Shown here piece after piece: positions 17,740 to 28,132 of a DNA stretch of 64,000 nucleotides (position 1 is its first letter; every line of letters begins with the position of its first letter). The DNA is from Tautonia sociabilis (GTDB lineage: Bacteria; Planctomycetota; Planctomycetia; Isosphaerales; Isosphaeraceae). The translations under genes and the position numbers were made by a program. The DNA is taken from assembly GCF_003977685.1 (NCBI RefSeq), contig NZ_RYZH01000009.1, forward strand, positions 92,263-156,262. The letters run 5' to 3'. The notes below the pieces were generated by a model. That model was given only the letters and a program-made list of their open reading frames with translations. It searched no databases and was not told where the DNA came from.

Positions 17740-19431
17740 GTGACAGACGCGGCGGGCAATCGGGCGCGACGGAAGGGCGTCGGGCCGGCAATCGCCCGGC
17801 TCGCCGTCCTGCTGGCGCTGGCGATCGCCCCCCCGGCCCGAGCCGCCCCGAGGCCGATGCCGACGCCGGCCCCGCAGGGCAATCCTCCGCCGCTGACCTA
17901 CTCCGACAGCCCCTCCTTCCGCATCCCGTTCAACCTCTCCGACCCGGATCGGATGCTCCAGTTGATCGCGGAGGTGCACCTGTACGTCTCGGCCGACCGC
18001 GGCCTGTCCTGGCAGTATGCCGGCAACACGCCGCCCAGCCAGATGGCCTTCCCTTATCGCGCCGACCACGACGGCGAGTACTGGTTCGCCGTCCGCACCC
18101 GAGATCACCAGGACCGGCTCTACCCCCCCGACATGGACCAGGTGCGCCCCCGTCTCCGGGTCATCGTCGACACGACGCCCCCCTCGGTCGTCCTCCGGGC
18201 CATGCCCCGGCGCGGGGGGGTGGTCGGCGTGCACTGGAGCGTGCAGGACGAGAACCTGGATCTCTCGACCTTCGCCCTGGAGTACCAGGTGCAGGGGGCC
18301 CAGGCCAACTCCTGGAGGAGGGTGCCGGCGCGCCCCCGGCTGGTGGGAGAGGAGCGCTGGGAGGTGGGCACGGGCTTTCCGGTGATGGTCCGGGTGACGG
18401 TGGCCGACCGCGCCGGGAACCGGGGAGTGGCCGAGGTCGCGTTGCCCGACGGCAGCGCCGAGACGCCCGGGGCGACCGTCGGCCCGGCCGCCGGGTCGGC
18501 CCCTCCTCCGATCATGCAGGCCAACCGCCCCTCGGGCCGGGGGACGATCGGGGCCGGAGCCGCGCCCGAGCCGGACCCGTTCGCCGGGATCGACCGAGGC
18601 GCCTCGGCGCCGGGTCCGGAGCTGGAGCCGGAGCCGGTTCCCGTTCCCCACGGCGAGGCGACGCCGAGCACAATGGGGGCCGCTCCCCCTCCCGGGCCGA
18701 CCGCGCCCCCCTCCCCCGCGCCGAGCCCTTCGCCGGCTGCTCCCCCCTCGGACCCGGCCCCCGCCTCGTCCTCCGGCGGGGTCCTGATCGTGGGGAGCCC
18801 GAGGTTCCCGCTGAGCTACGACGTGCAGGACGGCTCCGCCGAGTCGCTGGCCGTCGTCGAGATGTGGGTCACGCGGGACGACGGCCGGTCCTGGGAGTCG
18901 CTCGGCACCGACCCCGACCGCCAGTCCCCCTTCTTTGTCGACCTCGGCGGCGACGGCCGGTACGGCCTCCGCATCGTCGTCCGGTCGCAGAACGGCCTGG
19001 GGGACCCCCGCCCCACTCCCGGCACCCCCCCGCAACTGGAGGTGGTCGTGGATACGACCGCCCCCCGCGTCACGGTCGACTCGGTCGCCCTCGGCACGGG
19101 GGCCGAGGCCGGCTCGCTCGTCCTCTCCTGGAGGACCGAGGAGCCCCATCCCGCCGAGGCCCCCGTGATCCTCTCCATCCGCCCCGACTCCCCCGACGCC
19201 ATCTGGCAGCAGGTCACTCCTCCCCAGCCCGACACCGGCCGCCTCGCCTGGCCCCTCTCCCCCAACGTTCCCTCCCGATTCTTCGTCCGTCTCGACGTCT
19301 TCGACGCGCTGGGCAACCAGAGCACCGTCGAAACCACCGAGCCCATCGTGCTCGACATCCCCCGCCCCCGCGGCCGCATCCTCGGCCTCGATCCGAACGC
19401 CAGGGTGCCGGCGGCCGTGCCCCGGCGATGA
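17740..19431 (+). CDS. Secreted two-part protein of unknown function with Ig-like modules
   Basis: I place the start at the GTG at 17740, preceded by AAGGAGG, which gives a 563-residue protein with an immediate signal peptide (LAVLLALAIAPPARA). Two similar modules (about 45-240 and 350-550) each contain an FxIPFNLSD or FPLSYDVQD strand, a V-x-x-W-V-T-x-D-x-G-x-SW pattern, a DGxYxFxVxxRxxxG block and a VDTTPP/VDTTAP turn. These are features of fibronectin/Ig-like beta-sandwich repeats. A proline/alanine-rich linker separates them. I do not recognise the family name; in planctomycetes such proteins are predicted to be exported and adhesive or structural. It stands alone upstream of the M16 peptidase gene. 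Confidence 0.7.
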   Translation: MTDAAGNRARRKGVGPAIARLAVLLALAIAPPARAAPRPMPTPAPQGNPPPLTYSDSPSFRIPFNLSDPDRMLQLIAEVHLYVSADRGLSWQYAGNTPPSQMAFPYRADHDGEYWFAVRTRDHQDRLYPPDMDQVRPRLRVIVDTTPPSVVLRAMPRRGGVVGVHWSVQDENLDLSTFALEYQVQGAQANSWRRVPARPRLVGEERWEVGTGFPVMVRVTVADRAGNRGVAEVALPDGSAETPGATVGPAAGSAPPPIMQANRPSGRGTIGAGAAPEPDPFAGIDRGASAPGPELEPEPVPVPHGEATPSTMGAAPPPGPTAPPSPAPSPSPAAPPSDPAPASSSGGVLIVGSPRFPLSYDVQDGSAESLAVVEMWVTRDDGRSWESLGTDPDRQSPFFVDLGGDGRYGLRIVVRSQNGLGDPRPTPGTPPQLEVVVDTTAPRVTVDSVALGTGAEAGSLVLSWRTEEPHPAEAPVILSIRPDSPDAIWQQVTPPQPDTGRLAWPLSPNVPSRFFVRLDVFDALGNQSTVETTEPIVLDIPRPRGRILGLDPNARVPAAVPRR

Positions 19432-19700
19432 CCCGACCGCGACGGAGCGATCTCGGCCAACCGCATCCCGGACCCCCTTCCATGAAACCGCACCGCTCAC
19501 GATTGAGATTACGCCGGAGCCCCTCGAACCCTGACCGGCCCCCGGTCCCCTGGACGGCCCGGCCCCCGGCCCCCTGGACGGCCCGGCCCTCAGCCCGGCA
19601 AGATGGGGACATCCGCCCCGCTTGCCGGCCCGGGGACGTGATCGGGACCCTCCTCGGACAGGGAGGTCGGCCTCGCCAGGTCACTGGGGATCCTCTCACC

Positions 19701-22565
19701 ATGCCATCGCCTCCTCCTCGCCGGGCTCTGCCGGGCCTGGCGCTCGCCTTGCTGCTGACCCCGGCCCCCCTCGCCGCCGCCGGACCACAGGACGACGAAC
19801 CGAGACGCCCCCAGATCCCCGACCTCCAGGTCGAGAAGTACACCCTGCCCAACGGCCTCGAGGTCCTCCTGCACGAGGACCACGCCGTCCCGGTCGTCTC
19901 GGTGAACATCTGGTACAAGGTGGGCTCCAAGGACGAGGACGAGGGCCGCACCGGCTTCGCCCACCTGTTCGAGCACCTGATGTTCCAGGGCTCCGAGCAC
20001 CTCGACGGCGAGTACTTCGCCCCGCTCGAACCGCTCGGCGCCCGGATCAACGGCAGCACGAATACCGATCGCACCAACTACTACGAGACGGTCCCCAGCA
20101 ACGCCCTGGAGCTGGCCCTCTGGCTCGAGGCCGACCGCATGGGCTTCCTCCTCCCGGCGCTGGACCAGGAGAAGCTGGACAACCAGCGGGAGGTCGTCAA
20201 GAACGAGCGCCGCCAGCGCGTCGACAACGTCCCCTACGGCCAGGTGCAGGAGCGGCTGCTGGCGGCCCTCTACCCGGAGGACCACCCGTACCACCACAGC
20301 ACCATCGGCTCGATGGCGGACCTCTCGGCCGCCTCGCTCGAAGACGTGAAGAACTTCTTCCGACGCTACTACAACCCGAACAACGCCAGCCTCTGCCTGG
20401 CCGGGGATTTCGACCCCGAGCAGGCCAAGGCGCTGATCGCCAAGTACTTCGGGCCGATCCCCGCCGGCCCGGAGGTCGAACCGCTTCCGCCCCAGGTGCC
20501 GACCCTGGACGAGCCGGTGACGCTGGCGATCACCGATCGCGTCTCGCTGCCCCGCGTCTACCTGAACTGGCCGACCGTGCCCTACGGGCACCCGGACGAG
20601 CAGGCGCTGGACGTCCTCGCGTCGGTGCTCGGGCAGCTCGACAAGCAAAGCCGGCTGGAGAAGGCGCTGATCTATGACGAGCCGGTCGCCAGCCAGGTGG
20701 TCGCCTTCCATCCGACCAGCGCGCTGTCGGGCACCTTCACCGTGATCGCCACCGGGAGGCCGGAGACGGTCCTCGACGACCTGGTGGCCCGGATCGACGC
20801 CGAGATCGCCCGGCTCCAAGAGCAGGGGCCGACGGACGACGAGGTGCTCAAGGCCCAGAATGAGACCGAGAGCGGCCTGATCTTCGGCCTGGAGTCGGTC
20901 GCCGCCAGATCCGACTACTTCAACCAGAACAACGTCGCCTTCGGCGACCCGCTGGCCTACCGCGAGCAGCTCCAGCGCCTCTTCGACGTCAGGCCCGAGG
21001 ACGTTCGCCGCGTCGCCCAGCAGTACCTGACCCCGAACCGAGTCCGGATGGACGTGACCCCGGGCGCCCCCACCCCCCGGGCCCCCGAGGTCGCCGCGAA
21101 CGCGGCCGTCGCGGTGGACCTGGTGGCCGACGAGCCTCCCGTGATCGACTCCTTCGACCGCTCGGTCATGCCCGAGCCCGGCCCGGCGCCGGAGTTCTCC
21201 CCTCCGCCGGTCGAGCGTCGGGCACTCAGCAACGGCCTCGAAGTGCTGGTCGTCAGCCGGCCGCAGCTGCCAATCCTGACGATGGACCTGGTCGTCAAGG
21301 GAGGAGCCGTGCTCGTGCCCGAGGGCAAGGACGGCGTGGCCGAGCTGACCGCCGACCTGCTCACCGAGGGAACCGCCCACCGAGACGCCCAGGAGCTGGC
21401 CGGGGCCCTGTCCCGGATCGGCGCCTCGATCAGCGCCTCGGCCGGCATCGAGAGCCTGACCGTCTCCCTCTCGACCCTGACCAAGCAGACCGACACCGCC
21501 CTGGGCCTCTTCGCCGAGGTGCTGCTCGACCCCGCCTTCCGCCAGGCCGACCTCGAGCGCCAGCGCGGCCTGCTGATGGCCGGCCTGCTCCGCCAGCGGG
21601 ACAACGCCAGCGCGATCGCCTCGAACGTCTTCCCGATCCTGCTCTACGGCAAGCACCACCCCTACGGCCGCCCCGTCGAGGGGACCCTGGAAACGGTCCC
21701 CGCCATCACCCGCGACGACATCACCGCCTTCCACTCCCTGCTGTTCCGGCCGAACAACGCGGCGTTGATCGTCGTCGGCGACACGACGGCCGACGCGATC
21801 GTCGAGCGGCTGGAGGCCTCACCGCTGGCAGACTGGGAGCCGAGCGACGTGCCGCCGGCCACCCTGCCCGCGCCCGAGCCGGCCGAGACCGGGACGCTCT
21901 ACCTGGTCGACCGGCCGGATTCGGCGCAATCCGTCCTGCGGGTCGGCCAGATCGGCCTGCCCCGCGACACGCCCGACTACTTCCCGGTCACGGTGCTCAA
22001 CGCCGTGCTCGGCGGCCAGTTCTCCAGCCGGATCAACCTGAACCTCCGCGAGGACAAAGGCTATACCTACGGCGCCCGCTCCACGTTCTCCTTCCGCAAG
22101 GGACCCGGCCCCTTCGTCGCCGGCGCCGACGTGCAGACCGCCGTCACCGCCCCGGCCCTCTCCGAGCTGCACCGCGAGCTGGTCGAGATCACCAGCGGCG
22201 ACCGCCCCGTCAGCCAGCAGGAGCTGGCCGACGCCAAGGGCCAACTCGTACTCGGCTTCCCCGGCGGCTGGGAGTCGACCGGAGGGGTCGCTTCGCAACT
22301 GGAGGCGCTGGTCCTCTACGGACTGCCGGATGATTACTTCACCACCTACCAGGAGACGCTTGAGTCCGTCTCGCTGGATCAGGTCCGCGACGCCGCTCGA
22401 ACGCACCTCCACCCCGACCGCATGACGATACTCGTCGTCGGCGACCGCGAAGCCATCGCCTCGGAGCTGGAGGGCCTGCCGTTTGTCCCCTCGATCTCCC
22501 TTCGAGACGAGCAGGGCAACCCCGTCGACCCCGCCGCCGCCTCCTCCGAGCCCGGCGGCCGCTGA
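19701..22565 (+). CDS. Two-domain M16 zinc peptidase, exported
   Basis: This 954-residue protein has a signal peptide ([20 protein letters not shown]) and two tandem M16 (insulinase/pitrilysin) halves. The first half holds the inverted zinc motif HLFEH at residues 88-92 and the downstream glutamate region [13 protein letters not shown]. The second half (from about residue 505, [20 protein letters not shown]) has no HxxEH and should serve as the non-catalytic clamp domain. It contains the conserved substrate-binding R-x-x-Y-like segment [14 protein letters not shown]. Such proteins cleave peptides in the periplasm. I chose the ATG at 19701 because the signal peptide follows directly; the much longer open frame upstream is an artefact. 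Confidence 0.9.
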   Translation: MPSPPPRRALPGLALALLLTPAPLAAAGPQDDEPRRPQIPDLQVEKYTLPNGLEVLLHEDHAVPVVSVNIWYKVGSKDEDEGRTGFAHLFEHLMFQGSEHLDGEYFAPLEPLGARINGSTNTDRTNYYETVPSNALELALWLEADRMGFLLPALDQEKLDNQREVVKNERRQRVDNVPYGQVQERLLAALYPEDHPYHHSTIGSMADLSAASLEDVKNFFRRYYNPNNASLCLAGDFDPEQAKALIAKYFGPIPAGPEVEPLPPQVPTLDEPVTLAITDRVSLPRVYLNWPTVPYGHPDEQALDVLASVLGQLDKQSRLEKALIYDEPVASQVVAFHPTSALSGTFTVIATGRPETVLDDLVARIDAEIARLQEQGPTDDEVLKAQNETESGLIFGLESVAARSDYFNQNNVAFGDPLAYREQLQRLFDVRPEDVRRVAQQYLTPNRVRMDVTPGAPTPRAPEVAANAAVAVDLVADEPPVIDSFDRSVMPEPGPAPEFSPPPVERRALSNGLEVLVVSRPQLPILTMDLVVKGGAVLVPEGKDGVAELTADLLTEGTAHRDAQELAGALSRIGASISASAGIESLTVSLSTLTKQTDTALGLFAEVLLDPAFRQADLERQRGLLMAGLLRQRDNASAIASNVFPILLYGKHHPYGRPVEGTLETVPAITRDDITAFHSLLFRPNNAALIVVGDTTADAIVERLEASPLADWEPSDVPPATLPAPEPAETGTLYLVDRPDSAQSVLRVGQIGLPRDTPDYFPVTVLNAVLGGQFSSRINLNLREDKGYTYGARSTFSFRKGPGPFVAGADVQTAVTAPALSELHRELVEITSGDRPVSQQELADAKGQLVLGFPGGWESTGGVASQLEALVLYGLPDDYFTTYQETLESVSLDQVRDAARTHLHPDRMTILVVGDREAIASELEGLPFVPSISLRDEQGNPVDPAAASSEPGGR

Positions 22566-22746
22566 CCCCCCGCCCCCGCCGCGCCCCGGCCCCCCCGGGG
22601 CTCGGCCGGGTTCGCTGCCCGCCCGGCCGCTTCCCTTGACCCGGCCGGAGGGGGGCCGAAACAATGGAGGCATCGCCCGCCCGACGCCCTCCCGCTCTCC
22701 CGCACGGTCGAGTCGACCTGCCGCAATCGGAAGGACTTGCTCGCTG

Positions 22747-23967
22747 ATGGCCACGTCCGCCGCCACCGACCCGAGACAACTGCCCGACGCCCTCGGCCGC
22801 TTCGGCCCGTTCGGCGGGCGGTTCGTGCCCGAGACGCTCATCGACGCCCTGAACCGGCTGGCCGAGGCCTACGAGCGGATCAAGGCCGACCCGTCCTTCT
22901 GGCAGGAGATGAACGACTACCTGACCAACTACGTCGGCCGGCCGTCTCCGCTGTACTTCGCCAAGCGGCTGACGGACATGGTCGGCGGCGCCGACATCTA
23001 CCTGAAGCGCGAGGACCTCAACCACACCGGCGCCCACAAGATCAACAACGGCATCGGCCAGGTGCTGCTGGCCCAGCGGATGGGCAAGACCCGGGTGATC
23101 GCCGAAACTGGCGCCGGGCAGCACGGCGTGGCCACGGCCACCGCCTGCGCCCTGACGGGTCTGGAATGCACCGTCTACATGGGGGAGGAGGACATCCGCC
23201 GCCAGAAGCTCAACGTCTTCAACATGAGGACGATGGGAGCCACCGTCGTTGCCGTGACCACCGGCTCTCGCACACTCCGAGACGCGACGAACGAAGCGAT
23301 GCGCGACTGGATGGGCTCGTCGGACAAGACGCACTACACGATTGGCTCGGTGGTGGGCCCGCACCCGTTCCCGATGATCGTGAGGGACTTCCAGTCGGTC
23401 ATCGGCAAGGAGGCCCGGCGGCAGTGCCTGGACCGTGTCGGCCGGCTGCCGGACGCGGTGGTGGCCTGCGTGGGGGGCGGGTCGAACGCGGCGGGGATGT
23501 TCTACCCGTTCATCGGGGATGAGGGGGTCGAGCTGATCGGCGCCGAGGCCGGCGGAAGGAACTCGAACCTCGGCCAGCATGCCTCCAGCCTGACCAAGGG
23601 GCAGCCGGGCGTCTTGCACGGCAGCTTCAGCTACGTGTTGCAGGACGACGAGGGGCAGACCAGCGACGTGCACTCGATCTCCGCCGGGCTGGATTACCCG
23701 GGCGTCGGCCCGGAGCACAGCTACTGGAAGGAGATCGGGCGGGTCCGGTACGAGTCGATCACCGACGCCGAGGCGCTGGAGGCGTACCACACGCTCGCCC
23801 GACGAGAGGGGATCCTCCCGGCCCTGGAGTCCAGCCACGCCGTCTCCCAGGCGATGAAGGAAGCGGCCCGGCTCGGCCCCGGCAAGGTGGTCCTGATCTG
23901 CCTCTCAGGCCGGGGGGACAAGGACGCCTACGAGATCGCCCGCATCCGGGGCGAGCCGATGGACTGA
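22747..23967 (+). CDS. trpB: Tryptophan synthase beta chain
   Basis: The enzyme condenses indole with L-serine to make tryptophan, using pyridoxal phosphate, in complex with TrpA. At 406 residues it has the normal length. Visible motifs are [15 protein letters not shown] at the N-terminus; the cofactor lysine in [13 protein letters not shown] (K98); [13 protein letters not shown] [15 protein letters not shown]; the phosphate-binding [12 protein letters not shown]; and [11 protein letters not shown] at the end. It is of the TrpB1 type. TrpA is not next to it, so the trp genes are scattered here. The next gene starts about 40 bp downstream and is functionally unrelated. Confidence 0.96.
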   Translation: MATSAATDPRQLPDALGRFGPFGGRFVPETLIDALNRLAEAYERIKADPSFWQEMNDYLTNYVGRPSPLYFAKRLTDMVGGADIYLKREDLNHTGAHKINNGIGQVLLAQRMGKTRVIAETGAGQHGVATATACALTGLECTVYMGEEDIRRQKLNVFNMRTMGATVVAVTTGSRTLRDATNEAMRDWMGSSDKTHYTIGSVVGPHPFPMIVRDFQSVIGKEARRQCLDRVGRLPDAVVACVGGGSNAAGMFYPFIGDEGVELIGAEAGGRNSNLGQHASSLTKGQPGVLHGSFSYVLQDDEGQTSDVHSISAGLDYPGVGPEHSYWKEIGRVRYESITDAEALEAYHTLARREGILPALESSHAVSQAMKEAARLGPGKVVLICLSGRGDKDAYEIARIRGEPMD

Positions 23968-24007
23968 CCCCGGTCCCGGTCGGGACGTGGTTGCCAGGCG
24001 ATTGCGC

Positions 24008-26956
24008 ATGAGAGCCCGCCGCTGGCCGGTTGGGATGCTGTTGGCCGCCGCGGTTGCGCTCTCCTGCTGGGGGGCGCTAACGCTGGCTCGGGCCCGTCGC
24101 GACCGCTCCCAGCTCGCCGCGGCGATCTCGGCCGTGGAGGCCGGGCGCTTCGAGGAGGCCGAGCCGGTCCTGCGGCGTCGGCTCGACGATCGGCCCGGGG
24201 ACGATCGGCTTCGCTTCCTGCTGGGAACCTGCGAACAGAGGCTCGGGAGGCTCGAAGAGGCGGTCGACACCTGGGCCGCGATCGACCCGGCGGGAGCGTT
24301 CGGCCCCAGGGCGGCGCTGGCCGCGTCGGAGGCCCTGATCGGGCTCGGTCGGCTGGCCGAGGCGGAACGGAGGCTCGATCTCGCGATCAAGGCCGGGGAG
24401 GGAGACGGCCCGGAGCCCGCCATGCTTCGGGAGCGTCTGGTCCAGATCGCCCGCCTCACCGGGCGCCGGGACGAGCTGAGGCCGCTGATCGAGCAGGTCT
24501 GGAATCTGGCCCTGAAGCGACCGCCGGGCCGGGAGTGGCCGGAGGTGTCGAGCCCTCGCGATCTGCTCCGGCAGTATTGCCTGGTCGACCTCGAACCGCC
24601 CCCGGTCGAGCAGCGGCGAGCCGAGCTGGAACGGGCCCTCGATCGGTTCCCGGAAGACGACCGGGCCTGGCTGGGGATGGCCCACCTGGAGCTTGAGGAG
24701 GGCCGGCTCGACCTCGCGTCGGGCTGGCTGCGCCGATGCCTGGCCGCCCGGCCCGACGACCCGAGCGTCCGACTCGCCCAGCTCCGGCTGGCGATCGCGG
24801 CCGGGGACTCCTCCTCGGCCCTGGAGGCCCTTGATCGGCTGCCGGAGGGGGCGCTGCCGCCCGATCGCCTGCTCGACCTGGACGCCTGGTTCGCCGAACG
24901 CCGGGGGGACCTGGACGAGGCCCGGACGGCCCTCCGCCGGCTCCTGGAGCGGAACCCGACGGACCTGGAGGCGCTGGAGCGGCTCTCGGGACTGCTCGTG
25001 CGGCTTGGGGATCCGGCCGGTGCCGCCGAGCTTCGGGCCCGCAAGGCCGCCCTCGACGCGGCGATGAACCGGTATCGCTCCCGGTACTTCCGGGCCGACC
25101 TGATCGACGAGGGGGTGGAACTCGCCGGGCTGGCCGAGCGCCTCGGTCGATGGTTCGAGGCCGAGGGGTGGTGGACCCTGATCGGCCGCTCCCGGGGGTT
25201 CGACGAGGAGTCTCGGGAGGCGCTGGCTCGGATCCAGGAGCGGAGGCGATCCGCCGAGGAGGGACCGTCCCCCCCGACGATCCGGGAGCTGATCGCCTCG
25301 GCGTCGGCCGGGATCGTCCCGGGAGGGGACCCCGAGGCACCGCCGCCGGCCCGGTTCGTCGAGGTCGGCCGCGAGGTCGGCCTCGACTTCGAGCACGAGC
25401 CCGGGCGCACCCCGGATCGCCAGCTCCCCGAGACGATGAGCGGCGGAGTCGCGCTGCTGGACGCCGACGGGGACGGCCGGCTGGACATCTTCGCGGTCCA
25501 GGGAGGACGGCTGCCGGGCCAGCCCGGCCTCCCGCCCTCATCGGGGGATCGCCTGTACCGGAACCGGGGGGACGGGACGTTCGAGGACGTGACCGAATCG
25601 GCCGGCCTGGGGGGCGATCGCGGGTACGGGCACGGCTCCTGCTCGGCGGACTTCGACGGGGACGGCCATCCCGACCTGCTCGTCACCCGGCTCGGCGCCG
25701 TCTCCCTGTACCGGAACCGGGGGGACGGGACGTTCGAGGACGTGACCGAATCGGCCGGCCTGGCCGGGGCGGGCGGCTGGCCCACCTCGGCGGCCTTCGC
25801 GGACATCGACGGAGACGGGGATCTCGATCTCTACATTGCCCGATATGTTGATTGGAATCCGACCGCCCCGATCCGATGCCGCCGCGAGGACGGCTCCTTC
25901 TCCTACTGCCATCCGCTGGCGCTGCCCGCTTCCCCCGATCTGCTGTACCGGAACGACGGAGGACGCTTCGTCGACGTCTCGGAGGAGGCCGGCATCCGGG
26001 TCCCCGAGGCGGGGAGGGGGCTGGGGGTCGTTGCGCTGGATCTGGACGACGACCGCCTGATCGATTTCTACGTGGCCAACGACGCCACCGCGAACTTCTT
26101 CTTCCGCAACCTCGGCGACGGCCGATTCGAGGAAACGGCCGAGATGGCTGGGCTCGCCGCCAATGCTCAGGGCGGCTACCAGGCGGGCATGGGGATCGCC
26201 TGCGGCGACCTGAATGGCGACGGAGCGATCGACCTGCTCGTCACCAACTTTTTTGGCGAGGGGACGACCTACTACGAGAACCTGGGAGGCGGGCAGTTCG
26301 TTGATCGCTCGGCCTCGGTCGGTCTGCTCGCGGCGACCCGATCGCTGCTCGGCTTCGGCACGGCGCTCATCGATGCGCAGAACGACGGGAGGCTCGACCT
26401 GCTGACGGTCAACGGGCATGTCGACGACCACCGGCCGAGGTTCCCCTACGCGATGCCCGCCCAACTCCTGCTGGGGTCCAGCGTTGGCCGGCTGGTGCCG
26501 GTCGACGACCCGGGGTCCCCTCCCTGGGACCGGCCCCGGCTGGGCCGGGGTCTGGCCGTGGGGGACGTGGACGACGACGGCCGGGTCGACGCGGTCGCGA
26601 TCGACCAGGGGGGTCCGCTTGCCCTGCTGCTCAATCGCTCCGAGGGCGGCCACTTCCTCACCCTGAGGCTGGAGGGGACCCGGTCGAACCGGGACGCGAT
26701 CGGGGCGACCTGCGCGGTCGTCGCCGGCGGCCTTCGGCGGGTGGCGGTCCGGTTCGGCGGCGGCAGCTACCAGTCCTCCTCCGGCCCGGCCCTCCACTTC
26801 GGGCTCGGGAAGGAGGAGTGGGTGGACCGGATCGAGGTCGACTGGCCGTCCGGGCTCCGAGAGGTGATCGAGGGAGTGCCGGCCGACCGCCGCTATCGGA
26901 TCCGGGAAGGGGAGGGGAGAATCCGGGAGCCCTCGGCCTCCCCGACGGCCGATTGA
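24008..26956 (+). CDS. TPR / FG-GAP / ASPIC-UnbV protein
   Basis: This protein of about 980 residues has an N-terminal membrane or signal segment (GMLLAAAVALSCWGALTLAR) and TPR-type helical repeats from about 30 to 430 (RFLLGTCEQRLGRLEEAVDT). A propeller of FG-GAP/VCBS calcium-binding repeats follows (DADGDGRLDIFAVQ, DFDGDGHPDLLVTR, DIDGDGDLDLYIAR). The C-terminal ASPIC/UnbV domain contains DRIEVDWPSGLREVIEGVPA. This architecture is abundant in planctomycetes and its function is unknown; export and a structural or carbohydrate-related role are usual guesses. An upstream in-frame GTG at 23987 is an alternative start. Two of the propeller blades share a perfect 57-bp DNA repeat. Confidence 0.88.
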   Translation: MRARRWPVGMLLAAAVALSCWGALTLARARRDRSQLAAAISAVEAGRFEEAEPVLRRRLDDRPGDDRLRFLLGTCEQRLGRLEEAVDTWAAIDPAGAFGPRAALAASEALIGLGRLAEAERRLDLAIKAGEGDGPEPAMLRERLVQIARLTGRRDELRPLIEQVWNLALKRPPGREWPEVSSPRDLLRQYCLVDLEPPPVEQRRAELERALDRFPEDDRAWLGMAHLELEEGRLDLASGWLRRCLAARPDDPSVRLAQLRLAIAAGDSSSALEALDRLPEGALPPDRLLDLDAWFAERRGDLDEARTALRRLLERNPTDLEALERLSGLLVRLGDPAGAAELRARKAALDAAMNRYRSRYFRADLIDEGVELAGLAERLGRWFEAEGWWTLIGRSRGFDEESREALARIQERRRSAEEGPSPPTIRELIASASAGIVPGGDPEAPPPARFVEVGREVGLDFEHEPGRTPDRQLPETMSGGVALLDADGDGRLDIFAVQGGRLPGQPGLPPSSGDRLYRNRGDGTFEDVTESAGLGGDRGYGHGSCSADFDGDGHPDLLVTRLGAVSLYRNRGDGTFEDVTESAGLAGAGGWPTSAAFADIDGDGDLDLYIARYVDWNPTAPIRCRREDGSFSYCHPLALPASPDLLYRNDGGRFVDVSEEAGIRVPEAGRGLGVVALDLDDDRLIDFYVANDATANFFFRNLGDGRFEETAEMAGLAANAQGGYQAGMGIACGDLNGDGAIDLLVTNFFGEGTTYYENLGGGQFVDRSASVGLLAATRSLLGFGTALIDAQNDGRLDLLTVNGHVDDHRPRFPYAMPAQLLLGSSVGRLVPVDDPGSPPWDRPRLGRGLAVGDVDDDGRVDAVAIDQGGPLALLLNRSEGGHFLTLRLEGTRSNRDAIGATCAVVAGGLRRVAVRFGGGSYQSSSGPALHFGLGKEEWVDRIEVDWPSGLREVIEGVPADRRYRIREGEGRIREPSASPTAD
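25554..25610. repeat. 57-bp perfect in-frame repeat, copy 1
   Basis: Identical to 25707-25763, 153 bp (51 codons) apart. Each copy encodes LYRNRGDGTFEDVTESAGL in the FG-GAP propeller. Confidence 0.95.
25707..25763. repeat. 57-bp perfect in-frame repeat, copy 2
   Basis: Identical, including silent positions, to 25554-25610, which points to recent duplication or gene conversion between propeller blades. Confidence 0.95.
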
Positions 26957-27079
26957 GCCGGCGGGCGGCGAGCCGACGAGGTCGCATCGGGCCGCCGACC
27001 TGGCTACAATCCAGCCGGCCGGCGGCGGCTCGTCCGGCGTCCGGGATTCGCATCGGTGACCGATGAACCGGGGACCCTC

Positions 27080-27970
27080 ATGAGACGAACGATCATCGCC
27101 TTCGCCAGCGCCGTCCTGCTCTCGGGATGCGCTTCCGAGTCGGCCCAGCGGGCTGAGATCGAGAGGGCCGGCGGCACCGTCGAGCTGGCCGACGACGGCT
27201 CGATCTCCCGGATCAACCTTGATGGCACGTCCGTCGGGGACGACTTCCTCGCCGGGCTCGAGGGCCTCGACTCGGTCAGCGGCCTGTTTCTCGGGGGGAC
27301 CCAGGTCACCGACGCCGGGCTGGCCCGACTGGCGACGATGCCCCGCCTGACCTGGCTGGATCTGAGCGACACGGCCGTGACCGATGAGGGGCTGGCCGCC
27401 CTGGCTGAGCTGCCCGGGCTGACGGTGCTGAACCTCTCCGGCACGGCCATCACCGACGAGGGACTGGCTCGGCTCGCGACGCTGTCGCAACTGCAAGAGC
27501 TCGACCTCTCCGAGACCGCCGTGACCGACGAGGGACTGGATCGGCTCGACCCGCTCGACCGGCTCTCGACCCTGCACCTGAGCCGCACCGGCATCAAGGG
27601 TCCGGGGCTCGCCGCGCTGGCCGGGCTGGACTCGCTGTCGACCCTCTACCTGGTCGGCATCCCGATCGATGACGAAGGGACCGAGTACCTGCTGAGCCTC
27701 ACCCAGCTCGGCAACCTCTACCTCAACGACACGGAGATCACCGACGCGGCCGTGCCCCGGCTCGCGCAATTGAAGAACCTGGCCTACCTGTACCTGGACC
27801 GGACCAACATCACCGAGGACGGCGCCGACGCGCTGACCTCGGCGCTGCCGGATACCATCATTCCCCCCCGTGAGATCCGCTCCGGGGCCTCTGAAGTCTC
27901 CCCGTCCGAGGCTGGCCAGGACGGCATCGAGCAGGCGGAAGAGCCTGCCGAGGCGGCCAACACGCCCTGA
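27080..27970 (+). CDS. Leucine-rich-repeat lipoprotein
   Basis: The 296-residue product has a strong lipobox (SAVLLSGC, cysteine at 17) and so should be a lipid-anchored periplasmic or surface protein. About eight leucine-rich repeats of 24 residues follow, with a consensus such as LTWLDLSDTAVTDEGLAALA, close to the RNI/cysteine-containing LRR type common in planctomycetes. The last 45 residues are acidic and disordered. The ATG at 27080 puts the signal peptide at the very start. It is a single gene with its own downstream hairpin; the ligand is unknown. Confidence 0.82.
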   Translation: MRRTIIAFASAVLLSGCASESAQRAEIERAGGTVELADDGSISRINLDGTSVGDDFLAGLEGLDSVSGLFLGGTQVTDAGLARLATMPRLTWLDLSDTAVTDEGLAALAELPGLTVLNLSGTAITDEGLARLATLSQLQELDLSETAVTDEGLDRLDPLDRLSTLHLSRTGIKGPGLAALAGLDSLSTLYLVGIPIDDEGTEYLLSLTQLGNLYLNDTEITDAAVPRLAQLKNLAYLYLDRTNITEDGADALTSALPDTIIPPREIRSGASEVSPSEAGQDGIEQAEEPAEAANTP

Positions 27971-28012
27971 TCGGCCGAGCCTTCCTCAGGCGGGGGGAGC
28001 CAGGAACACATC

Positions 28013-28046
28013 GGGGCCGGCACGAGCGTTGGCTCACGCCGGCCCC
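28013..28046. terminator. Stem-loop after the LRR lipoprotein gene
   Basis: Arms GGGGCCGGC (28013-28021) and GCCGGCCCC (28038-28046) enclose a partly paired 16-base loop. It lies 40 bp past the plus-strand stop and between two convergent genes. Confidence 0.5.
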
Positions 28047-28104
28047 GGGGAGAGACAGCCCGACCGGCCCAGACCCGGTCGGGTCGCGAGATGCATGGTC
28101 GCGA

Positions 28105-28132
28105 TTGATCGATCGATTGACGGATCGATCAA
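28105..28132. terminator. Stem-loop at the end of the DUF1559 gene
   Basis: A perfect 10-bp inverted repeat, TTGATCGATC and GATCGATCAA with an 8-base loop, overlaps the minus-strand stop codon at 28129-28131. It may terminate or stabilise the DUF1559 transcript. Confidence 0.4.

Noticed and set aside
18500..18780. Proline/alanine repeats as a possible collagen-like or adhesin repeat
   Set aside because: There is no regular period; it is a disordered linker between two modules.
19540..19590. Short tandem unit CTGGACGGCCCGGCC before the M16 gene
   Set aside because: Only two imperfect units; not distinguishable from chance in GC-rich DNA.
16845..22565. 1906-codon open plus-strand frame
   Set aside because: Only its last half (from 19701) is a protein, the M16 peptidase. 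The upstream part overlaps the secreted-protein gene in another frame and has no domain; high GC removes stops.
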